Assembly: GCF_016107575.1 (NCBI RefSeq)
Contig: NZ_JABAST010000032.1
Location: 1-35,033, forward strand
Origin: Psychrobacter faecalis
GTDB lineage: Bacteria > Pseudomonadota > Gammaproteobacteria > Pseudomonadales > Moraxellaceae
DNA: 35,033 nt
Direction of reading: 5' to 3'
Made by a program: the position numbers and the translations under genes. This document shows positions 1-9,408 of this stretch, piece after piece. The notes below the pieces were generated by a model. It ran no database searches. It was not told where the DNA came from and was given only the letters and a program-made list of their open reading frames with translations. Every line of letters begins with the position of its first letter. Positions within the stretch are counted from its first letter, which is position 1.

Positions 1-1
1 A

Positions 2-50
2 TACTCAGGTTTTGGGTTAAAGTTTCACTAAGTCTGTTAAAGTTTGGCAT
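2..50 (-). CDS. Possible 5' end of next capsule-locus gene, cut by window edge
   Basis: A minus-strand ATG at 50 opens a frame beginning MPNFNRLSETLTQNLS that runs off the left edge. It follows the acyltransferase remnant in the same direction, where a further capsule gene (glycosyltransferase, polymerase or similar) is expected. There is no strong Shine-Dalgarno sequence and only 16 codons are visible, so it could be chance. No function can be assigned. Confidence 0.3.
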   Translation of the reverse strand, partial: MPNFNRLSETLTQNLS

Positions 51-170
51 GGTCTATTCGTCTTAAAAATTACTATTATGCCTTTGCTTTAATAGACTTT
101 TTTGTTTTTTTTGTCGTGTGCAGAGATATTTCTTATATAAAGAATGATATTCATAAGCTTATTTGAATAA

Positions 171-686
171 CTACTTCATTAAGAAAGCAGCATCAGGTAG
201 TGATAGCAGATATTCTCTTTTTTCTTTATAAGACATACCTTTAGTTCCAATATTTTTCTCTACCATACGTTTTTCGTAATCAGATAGGCTACATAATATT
301 TTTGCAGGATTCCCACCGACTACCACATTATCAGGAACTGACTTAGTAACAATGGATCCAGCAGCAACTAGGACGTTGGAACCTATCGTCACTTCAGGCA
401 TAATCAATACATTATTACCTACATAAACATTATCATTGATAACTACCTTCCCAAAGAAATCCATACTTGGATATTTGTCTCTAAATAGTATAGCAGCACT
501 ATGTGTGAATATCTTAGTACCATCTGTTAGTCGGACTTTATCTCCAAGGGTAACTAAATATGGTTCCGAGCCAAAGCTAACTTTTTGAATGATACAATCC
601 TTACCAATGGTTACACCACTATGTCGTGCTATTTATTCAGGAGTCCAAAATATTGATTTATATAATCTTGTGATTCTCTTTATCAT
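171..686 (-). pseudogene. Hexapeptide-repeat acyltransferase (capsule), interrupted by an in-frame stop
   Basis: Read from ATG 686, preceded by a good AGGTGG ribosome site, the frame gives MIKRITRLYKSIFWTPE, then TAA at 635-633, then continues in the same frame as [17 protein letters not shown] to the normal stop at 171. The rest is a left-handed beta-helix acetyltransferase of the WbbJ/LacA type: hexapeptide repeats ([20 protein letters not shown]), then the usual GNPAKIL motif. Related proteins normally read WTPEYIAR, so one Tyr codon (TAT/TAC) to TAA change explains the break. The full frame is 171 residues, ordinary for the family. Internal ATG 464 would give only 97 residues with most of the helix missing. 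The intact gene probably O-acetylated a capsule sugar or repeat unit. It lies 10 bp after wzx in the same operon. It could be a true pseudogene, a sequencing error, or a switchable loss of acetylation. Confidence 0.8.
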
Positions 687-696
687 AATACCCACC

Positions 697-2145
697 TTAA
701 CTTTTAATTAATTGTTTAATTTGATTAAAATCTTGTCGAATATTAACTACCTTCGAAGCTATAAGTAAGAATAGATATACTAACAGTATAAATGGCAATA
801 ATATTAAACTATGATATCCCTGAATTTCAAAAAAATATTGAATGTATAGACTAAACGTAATAGTAATAATAGATGTTATAATCACTTTTAATATAAGAAT
901 AAGCTCGCTCCAGTAGGAAGCTTTATATATCATTCTAGAAAGGTGATAGTTTAGAAGAAAGCTTATAGCACTTACACCCACAAAGCCATAGAGTAAATTA
1001 GTGATACTCAAGGTCCAAATGCCATATAGCATGGTAAGGCTTAAAATCGATTTTTTTACTAACTCTAGTTTGAGGATTAGATCGGTTCTATCAAAAATTT
1101 TGAATAAATTCCTGTTAAACACTTCTTGTAAATAAAAGAAGGAAGCGATTATTAAAAGCTGTAAGTAATTAGCAGATGGCATCCATTGTGAGCCATACAA
1201 TAAGTGTACAACTAAATCAGCATAATAGTATATAAGCAGACATATTGAGGCTATAACAACTGTAAACAATCTAACTATATTTAAATACACCTGACTGAAT
1301 TCTTCAATATTGTTTTGTAATTTTGATAAGGCTGCATATACTACTCCAAAAATACTGCCCTGAATAACTCCAATCGGCATTTCTTGAAGCTTTTTTGCTT
1401 GGTAAAAATATCCTGACTGATTGATTGAGAAGTATTTTGCTAATATGAGTTGATAGCCATTATCAAAAGATTTATCCAATAATGCTGATAAAGTAGTATT
1501 AATACCAAACTTGTATATTTGTTTAAAACTTTTTATATTAAAACCCTGAAACTTAATGGGACTAACAAAGAACCACATTAATAGAGTGATTGAAGCTGAA
1601 TTGCTGAGCTGGAGTAGCACCAATGAGGTCGCACCAAAGCCATGCATAGCCGTAAAAATAGCTACTACTGAGCCAATAGAAATAGAAATAAGCTCAAAAA
1701 TAGACTTGGTTTTAAATTTTAAACCCCTAATAAGTTTGACGTTTTGTGTAACTCTCAGGGCATTGATGATTAAAACTAATGAGGAAAGTTGGATTAAGGG
1801 AGTCAGTTTACTATCACTATAAAAATTGGCTATATACTTAGCAGATATCATCAAACCAATCATAAGTGATAGTGAAATAGCTAAATTAAATATAAAAACA
1901 GTAGAATAGTCAGCTTCAGTCGTACTTTCTTTCCGAACAAGAGCTCCCGATAGTCCGGATTCTATTAATATGTTTGATACTACGATGAAAAACATAATTA
2001 TACTAACTTGGCCGAACTCAGTAGGACTAAGTAGTCGTACTAGAATTATATTGCTAATTAAGGCTATAAAAACATAACCAAACCGACCTAAAAAAGACCA
2101 TAAGATATTGAGTAGTAAACTACGGTTGAAAGCATGACTGTCCAT
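697..2145 (-). CDS. wzx: Wzx-type O-unit/capsule repeat flippase (MOP superfamily)
   Basis: About 480 residues, almost wholly hydrophobic, with 12 or more predicted membrane helices. It matches the polysaccharide flippase family (WzxC-like MOP exporters): an N-terminal LLNILWSFLGRFGYVFIALI segment and the family pattern RLLSPTEFGQVSIIMFF near residue 40. It would move undecaprenyl-linked repeat units across the inner membrane for polymerisation by Wzy. ATG 2145 is preferred; a TTG two codons earlier (2151) is also open and the ribosome site is weak for both. It is distinctly more AT-rich than the flanking chromosome, as is usual for serotype-specific genes exchanged by recombination. It is cotranscribed with the sugar genes upstream (24 bp gap). 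Confidence 0.88.
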   Translation of the reverse strand: MDSHAFNRSLLLNILWSFLGRFGYVFIALISNIILVRLLSPTEFGQVSIIMFFIVVSNILIESGLSGALVRKESTTEADYSTVFIFNLAISLSLMIGLMISAKYIANFYSDSKLTPLIQLSSLVLIINALRVTQNVKLIRGLKFKTKSIFELISISIGSVVAIFTAMHGFGATSLVLLQLSNSASITLLMWFFVSPIKFQGFNIKSFKQIYKFGINTTLSALLDKSFDNGYQLILAKYFSINQSGYFYQAKKLQEMPIGVIQGSIFGVVYAALSKLQNNIEEFSQVYLNIVRLFTVVIASICLLIYYYADLVVHLLYGSQWMPSANYLQLLIIASFFYLQEVFNRNLFKIFDRTDLILKLELVKKSILSLTMLYGIWTLSITNLLYGFVGVSAISFLLNYHLSRMIYKASYWSELILILKVIITSIITITFSLYIQYFFEIQGYHSLILLPFILLVYLFLLIASKVVNIRQDFNQIKQLIKS

Positions 2146-2169
2146 TAACAATTACCATTTTTAAATATA

Positions 2170-3195
2170 CTAGCAAACATTCTGAGTATACCAGGACATT
2201 GCTTCATCAATGCCTTGCGATATATTGAACTGAGGCTCGTATCCAAGCAGGCTATTGGCTTTACTGACATCTGCTTGGCTATGACGTACATCACCTGGTC
2301 TAAAGTCACGATAGGTCGGCTCTTGCTCATAGTTCACGGCATTATCCGATAATGCAGATTTAATCGCATTAAACAGTTCATTCAGTGTCGTACGATCACC
2401 AACAGCTACGTTATATACTTGATTAGTAGCCTCTTCATTTTGAGTTGTTGCTGCTAAGATATTGGCTTGTACTGTATTTTCGATATAGCAGAAGTCACGG
2501 CTGGTCTCACCATCGCCATTAATAAATACGGTATCGTTTTTGATCATGGCAGCAGTCCATTTAGGTATTACTGCAGCATAGGCTCCATCTGGATCTTGGC
2601 GACGACCAAAGACATTAAAGTAACGTAGACCAACACTTTTAAATCCATAAGAGCGAGCGAATACATCGGCATACAGCTCATTCACATATTTAGTTACCGC
2701 ATAAGGAGATAACGGCTTACCAATTTTATCCTCTACCTTAGGTAGGCCAGGGTGATCGCCATAAGTTGAGCTACTGGCAGCATAGGTAAAGCTCTTCACC
2801 TCTGCATCACGAGCAGCGGTTAACATGTTTAAGAAGCCTGAGATATTAACTTCATTGGTGGTGATAGGGTCAGCTAGTGAACGAGGAACTGAGCCAAGTG
2901 CGGCTTGATGTAGTACATAGTCTACACCAGTGCATGCTTTTTGGCAGTCTGCAAAGTTACGAATATCACCCTCTATGAAGCTAAAGCGATCCCACTGCTC
3001 GCTAGATACCAAGCTTTGAACTTCATCTAGATTCTTTTGATAGCCAGTAGCGAAGTTATCAAGACCAATGACGGTCTGGTTTAGTTTTAGTAAGGTTTCG
3101 AGTAGGTTTGAGCCAATAAAACCTGCCACGCCTGTTACAAGCCAGGTCTTAGGGGCAGCAACTAAGTCTTGTTGAATCTTCTGGTATTGGGTCAT
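2170..3195 (-). CDS. wbpP: UDP-N-acetylglucosamine 4-epimerase, WbpP/TviC type
   Basis: 341 residues, the same length as the WbpP family. It is an extended short-chain dehydrogenase: an NAD-binding [12 protein letters not shown] motif near residue 22, a conserved [15 protein letters not shown], the catalytic Ser region AASSSTYGD, and the YAVTKY catalytic Tyr-x-x-x-Lys near residue 166. Family members interconvert UDP-GlcNAc/UDP-GalNAc or the corresponding uronic acids. With the adjacent dehydrogenase this predicts UDP-GalNAcA for the capsule. It lies 73 bp after the dehydrogenase gene in the same operon. The exact preference (neutral sugar versus uronate) cannot be read from the sequence. TviC or Gna-type names would be equally suitable. 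Confidence 0.88.
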   Translation of the reverse strand: MTQYQKIQQDLVAAPKTWLVTGVAGFIGSNLLETLLKLNQTVIGLDNFATGYQKNLDEVQSLVSSEQWDRFSFIEGDIRNFADCQKACTGVDYVLHQAALGSVPRSLADPITTNEVNISGFLNMLTAARDAEVKSFTYAASSSTYGDHPGLPKVEDKIGKPLSPYAVTKYVNELYADVFARSYGFKSVGLRYFNVFGRRQDPDGAYAAVIPKWTAAMIKNDTVFINGDGETSRDFCYIENTVQANILAATTQNEEATNQVYNVAVGDRTTLNELFNAIKSALSDNAVNYEQEPTYRDFRPGDVRHSQADVSKANSLLGYEPQFNISQGIDEAMSWYTQNVC

Positions 3196-3268
3196 AGAAC
3201 TTTACTCTTTTATTTTTAAAAATTCAGTCTGTCTAGTAATTAGGGTTTACCTTATAAGCAAGGTGATA

Positions 3269-4555
3269 TTACAAACGAATATCGCTCAGCTCACTATTGA
3301 ATAGGTATTTTAAGTCATAAAGTACATGACTAGATTTACCTAGCTCTCTAATTTGCTCTACACCCATTTCTGCGAACTGATTATGCGCCACAGCTAAGAT
3401 AATACCATCGTAGCTATTACTCTCTAAGTTGGCACTATCATTGATAGGGCTAATGCCATATTCTTGTTGAGCTTCTTCAGCATCGACCCAAGGATCATAC
3501 ACGTCAACATCGATGTTATATTCTTTTAGCTCATGTACGATATCAATCACTTTGGTATTACGCACATCAGGGCAGTTTTCTTTGAAGCTTAAGCCTAGGA
3601 TTAAAACTTTGGCTCCTTCAACTTGGATACGCTTTTTAATCATAGTTTTGACTAGTTGAGTAACCACATATTCGCCCATACTGTCATTCAGGCGGCGACC
3701 TGCCAGGATAATCTCTGGGTTGTAACCAATGGCCTGAGCTTTATGAGTAAGGTAGTAAGGGTCAACACCAATACAATGCCCACCGACTAGACCTGGGCGG
3801 AACGGTAAGAAGTTCCATTTAGTACCTGCTGCAGTTAATACGGCCTCAGTATCGATGCCCATTTTATTAAAGATAACTGCTAATTCATTGATTAAACCAA
3901 TGTTGACATCACGTTGCGTATTTTCAATGACTTTAGCCGCTTCAGCGACTTTAATAGAAGGTGCTTTATGGGTACCAGCTGTAATAATCAGGTTGTATAC
4001 ATCATCTACTAGGTCTGCTACCTCAGGAGTAGAGCCTGCTGTCACTTTTAGGATGTTAGTAACGCGGTGCTCTTTATCGCCTGGATTAATACGTTCTGGG
4101 CTATACCCAGCAAAGAAATCTTTATTAAACACTAAGCCAGAGCTGCGTTCTAACTCTGGAATGCAGACTTCTTCAGTAGCACCTGGATAAACGGTAGACT
4201 CATAAACTACAATATCGCCTGGTTTTAGCACACTACCAATGGCGGTAGAGGCTTTGACTAAAGGCGTTAAGTCAGGCTGTTTGTATTCATCGATAGGCGT
4301 AGGCACAGTTACGATATAAAAGTTGCATTCAGCCAACTCATTAATGTCTGAGCTAAACTGTAACTGTTTGGCACTGGTGAGCTCTTCATCACTGACTTCT
4401 AAGGTATGGTCCGTCCCTGATTTTAGCTCTTCAATTCGGTGTTGATTGATATCAAAGCCAATAACAGGGTGTTTTTTACCAAACTCAACCGCTAAGGGTA
4501 GGCCAACATAGCCCAGGCCAATTACCGCAATTTTTATATTCTTGATATCTAACAT
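3269..4555 (-). CDS. wbpO: UDP-N-acetylhexosamine 6-dehydrogenase, WbpO/TviB type
   Basis: 428 residues of the UDP-glucose/GDP-mannose dehydrogenase superfamily. Visible are the N-terminal NAD fold ([20 protein letters not shown], about residues 11-30), TVPTP, the substrate-binding [10 protein letters not shown] and [15 protein letters not shown] stretches, and the catalytic Cys in [18 protein letters not shown]-terminal UDP-binding domain contains [15 protein letters not shown] and YDPW. It oxidises C6 of UDP-GlcNAc or UDP-GalNAc to the uronic acid using two NAD+. The overall pattern fits the Vi antigen TviB/P. aeruginosa WbpO subgroup better than Ugd or WecC. The ribosome site AAGGA precedes ATG 4555. 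It is followed by the epimerase, making a TviB-TviC pair. Confidence 0.9.
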   Translation of the reverse strand: MLDIKNIKIAVIGLGYVGLPLAVEFGKKHPVIGFDINQHRIEELKSGTDHTLEVSDEELTSAKQLQFSSDINELAECNFYIVTVPTPIDEYKQPDLTPLVKASTAIGSVLKPGDIVVYESTVYPGATEEVCIPELERSSGLVFNKDFFAGYSPERINPGDKEHRVTNILKVTAGSTPEVADLVDDVYNLIITAGTHKAPSIKVAEAAKVIENTQRDVNIGLINELAVIFNKMGIDTEAVLTAAGTKWNFLPFRPGLVGGHCIGVDPYYLTHKAQAIGYNPEIILAGRRLNDSMGEYVVTQLVKTMIKKRIQVEGAKVLILGLSFKENCPDVRNTKVIDIVHELKEYNIDVDVYDPWVDAEEAQQEYGISPINDSANLESNSYDGIILAVAHNQFAEMGVEQIRELGKSSHVLYDLKYLFNSELSDIRL

Positions 4556-4618
4556 AATATTCCTTTGTTCATCTAACCAGTTTTATTTAACTATAATATT
4601 TAAGGCATTTATTGAGTG

Positions 4619-6580
4619 TTATGCAGCTTTAGTTCCTTCTTGATAACCCGCGACGAACTGCCTAAACCGCTGCTTTAGCCAAGGGACATCAAACTCTTTT
4701 TGTTTTTCGTTCAACTCAAACAATACCGATTCAAGCTCATCTAATGGAAAGCTATGCTCTATTGCTTGCATGATCAATGGATGATAAGTCGATTCAATGT
4801 TGTCTTCACCAATGATCAGCTCTTCATAGAGCTTCTCTCCGGCTCTAAGACCCGTAAAAATGACTTCGATATCACCTTCAGGATGGGCGGCATCTTTAAT
4901 ATCAAAGCCACTTAAATGAATCATTCGATGCGCTAGATCAACAATCTTAACTGGCTCGCCCATATCGAGGACAAACACTTCACCACCCGATGCCATTGCG
5001 CCTGCTTGGATAACCAGATTTGCCGCCTCTGGAATCGTCATAAAATAGCGCGTCACATCAGGATGGGTGACCGTAATCGGCTTACCTTGTTCTATCTGCT
5101 TGGTAAACAACGGTACTACAGAGCCTGACGAACCTAGGACATTACCAAAACGCACCATACTGATACAGGTTTGGCTATCCGTTTGGCTGAGCGCTTGACA
5201 AACCAATTCTGCTAAACGCTTAGATGCGCCCATTACGTTTGTCGGCCTTACTGCTTTATCGGTCGAGATCAGTACAAATGTCTCTACATTTGCTGCAATC
5301 GCTGCTCGGGCGCAGTGATAAGTGCCTTTGGTATTATTAATAACGCCTTCAAAAGGATTATGCTCTACCATTGGCACATGTTTATAGGCGGCTGCATGAT
5401 AAACCGTTTGGATATTATAGAGATTTAGTATTCTGAGCAGGTTCGATTCATTGGTGACATTACCGATGATCGCGACGATTTGAATGTCTTTATAAGCAGG
5501 CGTATTGGTTTGTTTAATAGTTAGCTCTTGATGAATACTATAAAGCGCAAACTCTGACAGCTCATAGAGTACAAGGCATTTTGGCTTATTCTTGATTACT
5601 TGACGACATAACTCGCTACCGATAGAGCCACCAGCACCAGTGACTAACACGCATTTATCTTTAATGTTCATCTGTAGTAATTTGGCGTCAGGTTCGACAG
5701 TCTGCCTATCTAACACATCCAAGATATCTACTTTACGCATACTACTGACGGTCACTTTTTCGTCAGCGATCTCTTCTAAGCTTGGCAATTCTTTTATTTT
5801 TATGGCAATACCTGAGAGCTTATCTATAATCTGGCGTTTTTGGGCGCGACTGATAGAAGGGATAGCCAAAAAGACCTGCGCAATGTTTAGCTCTTCTACT
5901 AAGCTTACTAATTCATTAGCAGGATAAATCTTTTTACCGAGCAAATAAGCTCCAGCAAGCTGCGGATCATCATCAACGTAAGCCACAACATTATATTTAT
6001 GTGAGTTTCTAAGACCTTCTAATAAGTCTCGACCGGCTTCTCCCGCACCATAGATAACAACATTATCATAAATGCCATCATCTTTGAGGCGCCGCTGGGC
6101 TCTACCGCTCAAGCGCATCAAGAGCTCACGAATAGTAAGACGACTATTCCATAACCAGATAAATAAGAAAAACAGAAAGATAATAGGAACGGAGCGCGGT
6201 ATATCTTCTAAAGGATTTAAATAAATGATGATCTCATAAACAACCATAAGCAAAAAGAACAGCTTTGCAACACTACCCATCACCGTATCTAAAAAACCAC
6301 GTGCTACCCCTTTATAGAAACCAATCAGATATAAACCGATGATGGGCAGCGTACCATAAGATAATAATATGATAGGGCTAATGTTATGAGCGATATCACC
6401 ATAGCGCAACGACAAAGCTAAGAACAGACAAAATAAAGACACTACCAAGTCTGTAGTGAGTAAAATCGCTCGTTTTACACTACGGGGCAACGATAACAAG
6501 TATTCAGCTATACGTTGTAGCCAGCCAGTTTTGCCATTAAGTGATGGATAATCACTTGACGGTTTTGAATTAGTAGACAT
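4619..6580 (-). CDS. Membrane nucleotide-sugar 4,6-dehydratase, WbpM/CapD/FlaA1 family
   Basis: 653 residues from ATG 6580. A TTG at 6589 is open but has its ribosome site one base away, while AGTGG is well spaced for the ATG. Four membrane helices lie in the first 150 residues. A first Rossmann domain (VVIYGAGEAGRDLLEGL, about 175) is followed by the catalytic SDR domain with LVTGAGGSIGSELC near 313. The usual Tyr-x-x-x-Lys is replaced by Met-x-x-x-Lys in TNVMGASKR near 449, typical of the inverting/retaining dehydratases of this family. It should convert UDP-GlcNAc to a 4-keto-6-deoxy product, feeding QuiNAc, FucNAc or bacillosamine-type sugars. In related capsule loci this gene supplies the first sugar with an initiating transferase, which is not in the window. 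Confidence 0.88.
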   Translation of the reverse strand: MSTNSKPSSDYPSLNGKTGWLQRIAEYLLSLPRSVKRAILLTTDLVVSLFCLFLALSLRYGDIAHNISPIILLSYGTLPIIGLYLIGFYKGVARGFLDTVMGSVAKLFFLLMVVYEIIIYLNPLEDIPRSVPIIFLFFLFIWLWNSRLTIRELLMRLSGRAQRRLKDDGIYDNVVIYGAGEAGRDLLEGLRNSHKYNVVAYVDDDPQLAGAYLLGKKIYPANELVSLVEELNIAQVFLAIPSISRAQKRQIIDKLSGIAIKIKELPSLEEIADEKVTVSSMRKVDILDVLDRQTVEPDAKLLQMNIKDKCVLVTGAGGSIGSELCRQVIKNKPKCLVLYELSEFALYSIHQELTIKQTNTPAYKDIQIVAIIGNVTNESNLLRILNLYNIQTVYHAAAYKHVPMVEHNPFEGVINNTKGTYHCARAAIAANVETFVLISTDKAVRPTNVMGASKRLAELVCQALSQTDSQTCISMVRFGNVLGSSGSVVPLFTKQIEQGKPITVTHPDVTRYFMTIPEAANLVIQAGAMASGGEVFVLDMGEPVKIVDLAHRMIHLSGFDIKDAAHPEGDIEVIFTGLRAGEKLYEELIIGEDNIESTYHPLIMQAIEHSFPLDELESVLFELNEKQKEFDVPWLKQRFRQFVAGYQEGTKAA

Positions 6581-6632
6581 AACACTCAACCACTTAAAAA
6601 CGTGAATTTTGGTAGAATTTCCAAAAAGCTAA

Positions 6633-8897
6633 CTATTGGTTATTACCATAAGCATAACTATAGTGATAACTATATTTGCTCATAATCCCTTGTTGTACAT
6701 CGTTGAGAATGATACCGTCGACCTTTATATTGGCTTTATTCATCTGATTAACCGCATAAACCAGCTGTCCTTCTATAGAATCGTCGTATCTAGTTACCAT
6801 CAATACCTTATCCGCGTGCTGGGCTAATATCATAGCGTCAGAAGCCGCCAATACTGGTGGCGAGTCGATGACAATATAATCATAATGCAAATTAAGCTCT
6901 GCCATTAAATGATTAAAACTGCCATTCGCTAATAATGAAGCAGGGTTACGCGGATGCTGACCGCGTGGCATAAAGTCAACATTATCTATGCCAGTCGGAT
7001 AAATAAAGCTTGCTAGGTTACTAGTCTCTTGACTGGTAATAACTTCTGTAGTTTTGGCGTTAGATTTTGATAAATGAGTCTTATCCTGTGATAAATAGTC
7101 CGCCAAACCATTATCTTGGCTCATGCTAAACATTCTATGTAGCTCACCCAAACGCATATCAGCATCGATAATCAGCACTTTTTTATCTAACTGCGCAAAT
7201 ACTTCTGTGAGATTCGCAGAGATAAAGGACTTACCAACGCCCGGGCTTTCGCCAGTAACAAGAATAACTTTGGCGCGCTGACCAGCCCGCCCTTCTACTG
7301 GCATGCCGAATATTAGGTTCGTTCTTAAGCTTTTAATAGCCTCATAGCTCAAACTATTATTATCAACATAAGCCAACAAACGATTAGGTGCTTTCTTATT
7401 TTTACGCAGTCTTGTCAATAGTGGCGAACGTGGAACCGTTGCTACTACAGGAACGCCCGTTTTAGATTCAATACGCTCAGGGTCTTTAACCACATTTCTA
7501 AGCATATTTTTAAGCAGTACCAGCATCGTTCCAAGCATCGCTCCTAACAGCATGGCCAATATCATAATTTGCAATTTCTTTGGTGCAATGGCCTTATAAG
7601 TACTGATAGGCAAATCGATGATACGGGCGAAACCAATTTGACCCGCTTTAACGATTTTTAACTGTTCATAGTTTTTAAGTAGCGTCAGATAAATCTCTCT
7701 ATTAATCGTCGTGTCAGCTGACAGTTGTAAAAACTCTCTTTGTATCTCAGGTAAACCGGCGATAGTATCGTCTATCTCATTTTTTCTAGCATTAAGTACC
7801 GCCAGTTGCTCATTGATCTGCACAACCAAAGGGTGTTCTTCTGTGTAGTAAGTCGTGAGATCAGCTTTTTTAAGCTTCAATTCATTAAGTTGGGCATCGA
7901 TTTGCGAGTTTTCTGTCAATAGCAGCTCTGCTTCTTTGCCTACATCAATAGTGCCGTACTTTTTACGGAAATCATTAAATACTGCTTCCGAGTCTTCTAG
8001 TTTTTTCTTTAACGTTGGAATCTGAGTTTCCATAAAACTAATGGTTTTAGTAGTTTCTTCAGAGCCACGCGACTGATTTTGATCAATGTAAGATAAGACA
8101 ATTTGTTTTAATATCAAGCTGGTTTGTTGCTGATTAGCACCCGTCATAGATAGCTGAATAATGCCTGTCTGCTTACCTTTTTCAACCACAGATAGGGCGC
8201 TATTTATCTGGTCAGTCGTGGTTTGAAGAGATTGCTTGGTAATATTCACCGAGTAGCCATCAGCTGGAAGATCATTGACTGTGATTTGAATCTGACCGTC
8301 TGTGCCTTTAAATAAATGGCCCTTACCGATCTGACCTTTAAAATCGTCAAAACCATTAGTTAACACAAATCCTGTCGCGGAGCGTGTCAAAGTAAAAGGT
8401 TGATTTAAATACTCTTGTGAGACATTAAATTGGCTAATTTTTACTTCACCATCTTCGGTTTTAAGAGAGACACTTTCCGGTTTATTTATTTGAGTATCCG
8501 TACTATTGCTCTTGATTCTATCCAACGCGCCAATATTAGGATCGGACAAACGAATTTGTAGATGTAACAAATTAACCACTGGCTCTAAGATCATACGCGA
8601 TCTTATCAGCTCTGCTTCTGCTTGGGCTTTACTGACTTCAGAGCCAATCAGCTCAGAAATATCCGCACCTAATGCGGCAACGCCCTTAGAATTCTCTTCA
8701 ATTTGAATCAGTGCATCCGACTTAAAAGTAGGATTGACGTATCTGCTATACAAAATCCCTATTACCAATCCTAATACAGCAAAAAACACAATGACTTTCC
8801 AGCCACGCAAAATGGCAAACAGCAGCGCCATAAGATCAATTTCGTCGTTATCTTCTTTGGAAGCAGCGTTTGATAAGTTCTTTGAATCTGTATTCAT
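6633..8897 (-). CDS. wzc: Wzc capsule co-polymerase and bacterial tyrosine kinase
   Basis: 754 residues. Order: cytoplasmic N-terminus, membrane helix (VIVFFAVLGLVIGILYSRYV, about 34-53), Wzz domain and coiled-coil periplasmic region, second helix near 435-455 (LQIMILAMLLGAMLGTMLVL), then the cytosolic BY-kinase. The kinase has Walker A GESPGVGKS (about 549-557), Walker A' VLIIDADMR and Walker B YIVIDSPP. The C-terminus is a tyrosine cluster (YSYHYSYAYGNNQ, five Tyr in nine residues) that is the autophosphorylation site in this family. It controls capsule chain length and export with Wza at the envelope. Its partner phosphatase gene wzb is directly upstream (45 bp). Full-length and intact. 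Confidence 0.95.
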   Translation of the reverse strand: MNTDSKNLSNAASKEDNDEIDLMALLFAILRGWKVIVFFAVLGLVIGILYSRYVNPTFKSDALIQIEENSKGVAALGADISELIGSEVSKAQAEAELIRSRMILEPVVNLLHLQIRLSDPNIGALDRIKSNSTDTQINKPESVSLKTEDGEVKISQFNVSQEYLNQPFTLTRSATGFVLTNGFDDFKGQIGKGHLFKGTDGQIQITVNDLPADGYSVNITKQSLQTTTDQINSALSVVEKGKQTGIIQLSMTGANQQQTSLILKQIVLSYIDQNQSRGSEETTKTISFMETQIPTLKKKLEDSEAVFNDFRKKYGTIDVGKEAELLLTENSQIDAQLNELKLKKADLTTYYTEEHPLVVQINEQLAVLNARKNEIDDTIAGLPEIQREFLQLSADTTINREIYLTLLKNYEQLKIVKAGQIGFARIIDLPISTYKAIAPKKLQIMILAMLLGAMLGTMLVLLKNMLRNVVKDPERIESKTGVPVVATVPRSPLLTRLRKNKKAPNRLLAYVDNNSLSYEAIKSLRTNLIFGMPVEGRAGQRAKVILVTGESPGVGKSFISANLTEVFAQLDKKVLIIDADMRLGELHRMFSMSQDNGLADYLSQDKTHLSKSNAKTTEVITSQETSNLASFIYPTGIDNVDFMPRGQHPRNPASLLANGSFNHLMAELNLHYDYIVIDSPPVLAASDAMILAQHADKVLMVTRYDDSIEGQLVYAVNQMNKANIKVDGIILNDVQQGIMSKYSYHYSYAYGNNQ

Positions 8898-8942
8898 AAC
8901 TATAGGGTCATCACTTAAGGTTAATCGTTTAATAGCAGCTAT

Positions 8943-9374
8943 TTAGCTAATTTTATCGGCCCACTGTTCTAGGCTAACAACAATATCTTGATATGCTGTT
9001 TCAAAAGCACTCATCTCATGTTTATAGGGGTCGGCAATATCTTTGTCTTGCCAATGACCAAGCTTAAAAGTCTTGCCGCGACAAAACGGCCAGCGCTCTT
9101 CAATCCACTTGGTCTGGCTGTCTGACATAGTAAAAATCAAATCCGCTTTTTTTGCCAAACCTTCGTCAATTTGTTTGGCGACATGATTAGTGATATCTAT
9201 TTCTTGCCCTGCCATAATCTCTAGCGCGGCAGGATCTGCAGAGTGCCCGACTAAAGCCCCCACCCCTGCAGAATCGATATTTTTATGAGGGTAACGTTGT
9301 TTTAATAACGCTTCTGCCATGGGACTACGGCAAATATTGCCAACACACACCACTAAAATATTATCAAATGCCAT
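8943..9374 (-). CDS. wzb: Wzb low-molecular-weight protein tyrosine phosphatase
   Basis: 143 residues, normal for the family. The phosphate-binding P-loop CVGNICRS (Cys10-x5-Arg16) near the N-terminus carries the nucleophilic Cys. The general-acid Asp sits in DIADPYKHE near residue 116. It removes phosphate from the Wzc tyrosine tail, and cycling of Wzc phosphorylation is needed for capsule assembly. It lies between wza (34 bp) and wzc (45 bp), the standard wza-wzb-wzc order. Confidence 0.95.
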   Translation of the reverse strand: MAFDNILVVCVGNICRSPMAEALLKQRYPHKNIDSAGVGALVGHSADPAALEIMAGQEIDITNHVAKQIDEGLAKKADLIFTMSDSQTKWIEERWPFCRGKTFKLGHWQDKDIADPYKHEMSAFETAYQDIVVSLEQWADKIS

Positions 9375-9408
9375 AATAATTATTACCTATTATTTATAAA
9401 CCCAATGC

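Noticed and set aside
52..97. GTCTATT/AATAGAC inverted repeat followed by T runs on the plus strand
   Set aside because: The loop is over 30 bases and no plus-strand gene precedes it; not a convincing terminator.
3855..4190. Plus-strand open frame of about 110 codons
   Set aside because: It lies antisense within the well-supported sugar dehydrogenase gene, has no recognisable domain and no ribosome site.
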